A DNA stretch of 64,000 bases, from the NCBI RefSeq assembly GCF_964340395.1, contig NC_135554.1, positions 5,792,475 through 5,856,474 of the forward strand, given 5' to 3'. This document shows positions 59,337 to 64,000 of this stretch, piece after piece. The position numbers and the translations under genes are program-made. The notes below the pieces were generated by a model. The model worked only from the letters and a program-made list of their open reading frames with translations. It searched no databases and was not told the DNA's origin. Position 1 is the stretch's first letter. The number at the start of each line of letters is the position of its first letter. Source of the stretch: Glandiceps talaboti. Taxonomy: Eukaryota; Hemichordata; Enteropneusta; Spengelidae.

Positions 59337-61190
59337 CTAGAATAGCATCGACCTCGACGATTCAAAATGGGGTAATGGTCTATAATATGTAAATGCCGAG
59401 CAACTGTGACCATGAAGCTGTAGTCGATGACTGATTTCGATACCTCTCAATACTGATTGGCGGATCCTTTTGAGGGTTGGTTCTAATGTATCAGCGTCCC
59501 AAAGAAAAATGGTCAACACTTGTAGATATGGGCATCTCATTCCTAATACCAAGAGACCATTGCTGGTTATTCTGGTGAAGGGTGCCCCCAGTAAATGTAA
59601 TTCTTCTAGGGGACAGTTTACGGCCAGTTCAAGTATGCCTTCATCACTTATCGTATCTTCACCTGACGTCTCAACTTCACCATCACACCTATCTATCTGT
59701 AATTTCTTGAACTGGGGACAATTTAAAGCGATGCTTCTGAGCAATCTATTATCAATGTAACTGTTATTTGTCGCGAATTCACGAAGCATGATACATGACG
59801 CAACTATGCCATTCAACCAGGTTTTAACCTTCTTGAAATCTTTGATATGTGGGTCGTGATTTGACTCGATATAGTGAGCGATATCTATATTACTCATTAA
59901 ATTCAATCGATGAATCATGTTTGATCTCTTCTTATCCTTAAACATTTCTTGAAGCTTATGTAGCGAAGCTTCATGGAAACAACATAGGTATAAGGACGAC
60001 AAATTTATACAATGATCCACGATACATGACATGACAGTTTGCTCAAGGTCAAGGCCAGGTTCTCCGCCATGACTAAGACAAGGAAAATCAAGATTCTTCA
60101 ATCGTGGTCCAAGCCGAGTAAAAACAGCCTGTGCTGACTTTACCTCAAAAAAGTATATCGGAATACAAAGTTCCTGCAAACCAACTGGAATATGAGAAAT
60201 GCTAAACGAGCGTTGAGTTGCAATTTCGGGAGCCCTTGCAAATAATGGCATGAGTTTAAGTGTTCTCATGTTCCTTGGCCAATGAAATATATCCGGATCA
60301 TCTTCAGTCACGTGGAGGAATGTTGCTGAGAACACTAAATTCTGTAATTGTTGACAATTCTCCTTAAACGGTAGCATGGTGGACGAGTTATGAAATGCAT
60401 GAGATTGGTAAGGACTCGTACTCCATATGAAGCCACACTGAACTATTATTGAAATTAGATTTGGGCAACATCGTGCTATATATCCGAAAGTGTCCTCGTG
60501 CAGTCCTGCCTTACTATCGATAACGAACACCTTTAAATTTGCACCGATGTACTTAACAATATTGATAACGGTCTCATTCCACTTTTCAAGTGTGCCTAGT
60601 TTAATGTCACGTTTCGAGCTTAAACTCTTGATGGTCAAATATTTCAAACCACCAGTATTTTGTGCTACGCTTTCCATGCCCTTCGTAAAGCTGCCATTCA
60701 GCATTGGCATATTAAAAAGAATCATGAATTCCACGAGATTACGACTTTTTATCTCTAAGAGGAAATTACATGACTCCATATCAATAAACTTTATCTCAAG
60801 AACTTCTAACTCACTCTGCTTTTCAAGTAATCTTTTCAATAAACTCTCACGTTCAGCTTTCGCCCACATCAGTGTTGCTTTATTATAGGGTAAACGATTA
60901 ACATGACCGATACGAAGGCTTCGTAACTGGCATGCAGTATCAGCAAGACCTTCTATGACCTCATCAGTTACTTCTGGACGTAGTATTAAGTTGACATGTT
61001 TTAACTCTGGAACAAACAGACACTTGTCGATGACTGGAATATTTTCTTTAGTGATCAGGTCGCGATCAGACAACCTCTGCAGTACGACCTCTTTCAGCCT
61101 GGTTGGTAATTTTTCTCTGACCATATCACATAATATTGGTAGATGGTCGGTGAGAGATTTCAAAGCCAGGTCTTGAAGACTTCCTATCAT
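59337..61190 (-). CDS. LRR protein with N-terminal BC-box/Cul2-box pattern (intact copy 5)
   Basis: 617 residues. BC-box SLQDLALKSL (4-13), Cul2-box LPTRLKEVV (28-36), then DRDLITKENIPVIDKCLFVPELK. LRR body: LEVLEIKFIDM, LKYLTIKSLSS, LISIIVQCGFI, LQNLVFSATFL, LKNLDFPCLS, LSSLYLCCFHE, LEELHLLGAPF, YLQVLTIFLW. Closest to the copy at 28659 and pseudogene P3. The stop is a CAG-to-TAG change relative to them: after MLF the downstream bases still spell most of the lost QDASL tail. Acceptor CCTTTACAG lies just before the ATG. I treat it as functional with a five-residue-shorter end. Confidence 0.87.
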   Translation of the reverse strand: MIGSLQDLALKSLTDHLPILCDMVREKLPTRLKEVVLQRLSDRDLITKENIPVIDKCLFVPELKHVNLILRPEVTDEVIEGLADTACQLRSLRIGHVNRLPYNKATLMWAKAERESLLKRLLEKQSELEVLEIKFIDMESCNFLLEIKSRNLVEFMILFNMPMLNGSFTKGMESVAQNTGGLKYLTIKSLSSKRDIKLGTLEKWNETVINIVKYIGANLKVFVIDSKAGLHEDTFGYIARCCPNLISIIVQCGFIWSTSPYQSHAFHNSSTMLPFKENCQQLQNLVFSATFLHVTEDDPDIFHWPRNMRTLKLMPLFARAPEIATQRSFSISHIPVGLQELCIPIYFFEVKSAQAVFTRLGPRLKNLDFPCLSHGGEPGLDLEQTVMSCIVDHCINLSSLYLCCFHEASLHKLQEMFKDKKRSNMIHRLNLMSNIDIAHYIESNHDPHIKDFKKVKTWLNGIVASCIMLREFATNNSYIDNRLLRSIALNCPQFKKLQIDRCDGEVETSGEDTISDEGILELAVNCPLEELHLLGAPFTRITSNGLLVLGMRCPYLQVLTIFLWDADTLEPTLKRIRQSVLRGIEISHRLQLHGHSCSAFTYYRPLPHFESSRSMLF

Positions 61191-61598
61191 TATTTCTGTA
61201 AAGGAAGTAGCATATTAAGAATTTGAAGAAAATTCTACAAATCAACATTTTTGTGCATTAATTCTACCATGTCCACCACTTCGAAGTTTTGATCTTTGAT
61301 AATGCAAATATATCTTTTGGGTTCCATTCCATTTGTTTAGTTCACATTGCGTAAGGAAATATTAATAATATTAAAAACGTATTAGCTGCATTTTATTCAT
61401 ACCGTGCTAGGGGGTCAATTCTGCATGTGGCTTGTCATCAACTTGAATGATTATATATATATATGGGTATACCCCAACATTCTGTTTTCATGCCAGACAT
61501 GACCTTGCCAGTGACATTATTATCTTTGCTACACTCCAAGGACGGCTGGTAGTTTCCAGGGTTTGTGCAGAAAGTATTCCTTTACTACATCACGCCTT

Positions 61599-61645
61599 TG
61601 TATGTATGTATGTATGTATGTATGTATGTATGTATGTATGTATGT
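61599..61645. repeat. (TATG)n microsatellite
   Basis: About eleven uninterrupted TATG units inside the intron of LRR copy 5. Confidence 0.95.
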
Positions 61646-61972
61646 GGTAATTAATTAAACAGTATTTTGCCATTGTGGCAGACGTTATTAAAATTATATT
61701 ATAGCATTACCAATTCCAGTGAATTTTGTGACGTCATCGCTGTACATTATTACTGATAATGTACTCCGTTATTGAGTATAACAATACAAGCTTATTTGTT
61801 CTGTTTCTTCATACGACTAGGTATTTTTTCGAAATGAATGTTGTTACTTATGATTGTCATTTCCACTGTTTAAAAATACAACGCATTCATGAAACAAATT
61901 TGTGTTCATAGTAGTTCATTGAAGTGTATATGTGTGTGTGTACGTGTACGTACGTGTGTCGCTATGTCGCTC

Positions 61973-62043
61973 AAGCAAACTTTGCACTCCATAATGGGCT
62001 CGGCTAGCTGTCGCCTCGCCCATTATGTCGTCCAAAGTTTGCT
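61973..62043. repeat. Hairpin with GC-rich loop
   Basis: AGCAAACTTTG...CATAATGGGC pairs with GCCCATTATG...CAAAGTTTGCT (26-bp arms, about three mismatches). The loop is GC-rich (TCGGCTAGCTGTCGCCTC). A third CCATTATGGGC follows at about 62049. Confidence 0.75.
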
Positions 62044-62129
62044 TTCGTCCATTATGGGCTGGGAGGGCGTACATTATTGTTTAAATATCTCTATGACATA
62101 AATCAATACAAACTCAGAGTTTGGTTGAC

Positions 62130-62240
62130 TTAGTTGTCACTAATATCAATACAAAAGTAGACAAGCAACATTTTGTTTGACACTTTATTGGCAAGGGTTA
62201 AAGACCAATGATTACAATTAGACAGAAATAAGACAGAAGT
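62130..62240. repeat. Conserved intronic block of the LRR units (one of at least 11)
   Basis: Core on +: CAATACAAAAGTAGACAAG, then TTTGACA-TTTATTG-CAAGGGTTAAAGACCAATGATTA. Other copies lie near 22058, 24310, 26735, 28075, 31160, 33790, 40955, 42310, 44200 and 56615. Those beside intact genes lie between first exon and coding exon. It is non-coding in every copy. Confidence 0.8.
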
Positions 62241-62641
62241 GACTGCTATTCGTGTGAAATAAGGTGAACTTTGAAGAAAAATCGAACACAAGGTAAAGGG
62301 TGGTTGTAAAGGTAAACGGGAACTTATTTGGATCAATATACGTTTTCATAAAGATAGATATTTGTCTGAAAATGGAAAGGTAATGTCGCACGCACTGTTC
62401 TTGTCAATATGTTTACAAGGTGAAAGATAACAAATAGAACAATCACATAAAATGCAGAAAAAGATTAGTGATTAATTGTCACGTGATATATTTCATAATT
62501 CTTATTTATCAGTCTATCATTTACAACCTTTGTTCACAACCATACCACCCGCCCAACACTCACAAAACACAGATTTGACTTCAAATCACATACTTTCGAA
62601 GTTATCATACTCAAACTGATTCCACCAAGATTAGAACTTAC

Positions 62642-62825
62642 CAGAGTGCTAGTGGTTGTGTTGTATTGTTGGAGAAGGAGAAGATAGTATAACTTCCTCA
62701 CAGTGGTGGAACTTAAGCATACGAATTGAACAGTAGTAGAGTCTTGATTCACTTGTTGATTTCTGTGTCGATTGCCCTATGACGCAGCTATATATACTAT
62801 TTGTGTGATTGGGGGCGCTCTATTT
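62642..62825 (-). other. Conserved non-coding first exon of LRR copy 5
   Basis: On the - strand ends GCACTCTG at donor GTAAGTTCTA. It shares GACTCTACTACTG and CACTGTGAGGAAG blocks with the first exons of copies 1-4. A TATATATA stretch lies near 62790. Confidence 0.6.
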
Positions 62826-62847
62826 TAATGTCCCTTCCCATATATGG
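62808..62847. promoter_or_regulatory. Conserved upstream element of LRR copy 5 with perfect CArG box
   Basis: GATTGGGGGCGCTC-TATTTTAATGTC followed by CCATATATGG at 62838-62847, a perfect CC(A/T)6GG box 196 bp from the first-exon donor. It is nearly the same as the element at 32553-32592. Confidence 0.55.
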
Positions 62848-63031
62848 TAATAAGATCACTACAATAAGGGATATTCCATTAGTGACGAGATCTAGCGAGA
62901 CCGCCTAGCAACGGTTGCTACCCGCGTGACAAAGGCCAAGCTTTGCCCCACATACGCCATTTAACACATGTACAGAATTTGCAGGTCCACATGTCAGGAA
63001 CGTCTTTTGCCCGTTTTCCGCTGTATTCACC

Positions 63032-63569
63032 ATGGAAAACTTCGAAAACTTTAAGGTACCAGAGCTGAAGGACTTCCTACGTAAATTTGGCGTGATTTCA
63101 ACGAGTTATAGGAAGAACGCTTTGATTTCCCTCGCGAAGGCAGTACGTCAACTACATTTAGAAGAAGACCCAGATTTCTTCCGTCACGATCCAAAGCAAG
63201 GCGCTACACTGTGATTTTACGGACCCTTTGAGTATTCGTGGTTATTCTGCTGACTTCAGTAACACTCCTAACTTCGGACTGTGCGATGTCTTCAACTACC
63301 TTATGTGTCATCGGTCAGATTATGACCGGAAGAAACTGAGAGCATTCGAGTCGTTCGAGGATTACCGACTGTGTTCGGAACTTCGGATGGCCACGTTCTA
63401 GATCTTCAATACTCATATATTTCAGATGATATAGTTCTCTTGGGGCTTTCAAGGCCAATGTGAAGCCAACTCAAAAGGACAAGACGTATCTGAATAAGTC
63501 CACGTACAATTTATGGTTTCTCATCGATAAAGAGCATTCAATGGCGGCATACTGTGAGTGTCCTGGCGG
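63032..63569 (+). pseudogene. SAP-domain / SWIM-type gene, first exon with frameshifts
   Basis: Starts MENFENFKVPELKDFLRKFG with KNALISLAKAV following, a SAP (DNA-binding helix-extended-helix) motif. After a frame change near 63212 the sequence reads SIRGYSADFSN...FGLCDVFNYLMCHR, then RAFESFEDYRLC. Further frame changes near 63385 and 63450 lead to KPTQKDKTYLNKSTYNLWFL and AAYCECPGG, directly before a donor GTAAGTT at 63570. This order (SAP, DGHV-type block, first half of a C-x-C zinc motif) is that of invertebrate multigene or transposon-derived proteins with SWIM zinc fingers. Three frameshifts in 540 bp mean a pseudogene, or sequence errors. Confidence 0.7.
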
Positions 63570-64000
63570 GTAAGTTCACAAGCGATATCGCGCTGACTGA
63601 TGTACTGTCATTATTTTTTTTTTCATTTTCATGTCCAGAAACGTGTTATTGTTAATAGTTATTTGCCTGATGTTAGAAACGGCGACGATTGCCTTCACAC
63701 TGTGCAAAAAGAATCGTTTGTAAGCAGAATTTCTGGCAACATACACATTTGACGTTCACAATATAAATATCAATGCACTTTATTTTTGTTATGGGTCACG
63801 TACACATGGGTCACGTATTCATTTCTGTGTAACTTTGCATGTTCTCTACCATCACAAAAAGAGAATAAGAACATTAAGTAAAGATTAACTTTTTACTAAC
63901 TGCGACATTCATTTATTTTGTTGTTATGCCATCATATAGTATTCCCAATCCTGGGTGTAATTTAGAATTTATGTGTTTATTTTTTTCATTGACTAGCGTA
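63570..64000. other. Intron-like sequence after the SAP/SWIM exon
   Basis: Begins with donor GTAAGTT. Nothing coding is recognised up to the end of the window; a second exon with the rest of the zinc motif would be expected beyond it. Confidence 0.4.

Larger units (their letters stand above)
61196..62641 (-). other. 5' UTR intron of LRR copy 5
   Basis: Donor GTAAGTTCTAATC at 62641 and acceptor TTTACAG at 61196 on the - strand give about 1.45 kb. It contains a TATG array (61599-61645), a hairpin (61973-62043) and a conserved intronic block (62130-62240). Confidence 0.55.

Noticed and set aside
62895-62925. Palindrome CTAGCAAC-G-GTTGCTA as an RFX X-box upstream of the SAP exon
   Set aside because: The half-sites are in the reverse order relative to an X-box, so the match is only superficial.

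Overview
Eukaryotic (metazoan) genomic DNA. The sequence is AT-rich, most of it is non-coding, splice sites are visible, and retroelements and tetranucleotide microsatellites are abundant. The DMRT/DMA exon, the Tx1-like LINE, the Penelope-like element and the SAP/SWIM-type fragment suggest a marine invertebrate, possibly a deuterostome. I cannot name the species from sequence alone.

Layout. (1) 1-2.3 kb: last coding exon of a DMRT transcription-factor gene on the + strand, with a DMA domain and a poly(A) signal. (2) 2.3-5.5 kb: intergenic, with a 138-bp near-perfect palindrome at 3858-3995. (3) 5.5-62.9 kb: a locus built by repeated block duplication. It holds five intact single-coding-exon leucine-rich-repeat (LRR) genes, all on the - strand (8222-10048, 17146-18972, 28659-30569, 38723-40435, 59337-61190), and at least six broken copies (about 11455-12122, 20361-21065, 22277-24095, 35690-36500, 52326-53822, 55532-55925). 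Each intact gene has a splice acceptor a few bases before its ATG and a conserved non-coding first exon with a GTAAGT donor 0.9-2.3 kb upstream. Three of the upstream regions carry a CArG-type element about 195-200 bp from that donor. (4) Mobile elements inside this locus: a 5'-truncated Penelope-like element (13105-15082) with long inverted repeats and a 12-bp target duplication, a two-ORF Tx1/L1-type LINE (about 44849-50817) lying between two (ATC)n arrays, and a decayed LINE 3' end (54655-55091). (5) The right edge carries the first exon of a SAP/SWIM-type gene, broken by frameshifts.

The most interesting coding feature is the LRR family. All intact copies begin with a sequence that fits an Elongin-C-binding BC-box (S-L-x3-[A/S]-x3-L), followed about 15 residues later by a Cul2-box pattern (L-P-x2-L-x3-V). 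The BC-box/Cul2-box end is nearly invariant between paralogs while the LRR body diverges. I infer a young, expanding family of putative Cullin-2 ubiquitin-ligase substrate receptors evolving by birth and death. About 11.5 kb (DMRT intron through the first LRR unit, roughly 640-12136) was tandemly duplicated; the second copy later lost its DMRT exon and gained the Penelope-like element.

A separate non-coding oddity is a pair of long palindromes with unrelated stems (3858-3995 and 33906-34070) that share the same 15-nt centre, GAGCCG-NNN-GGCGAG.
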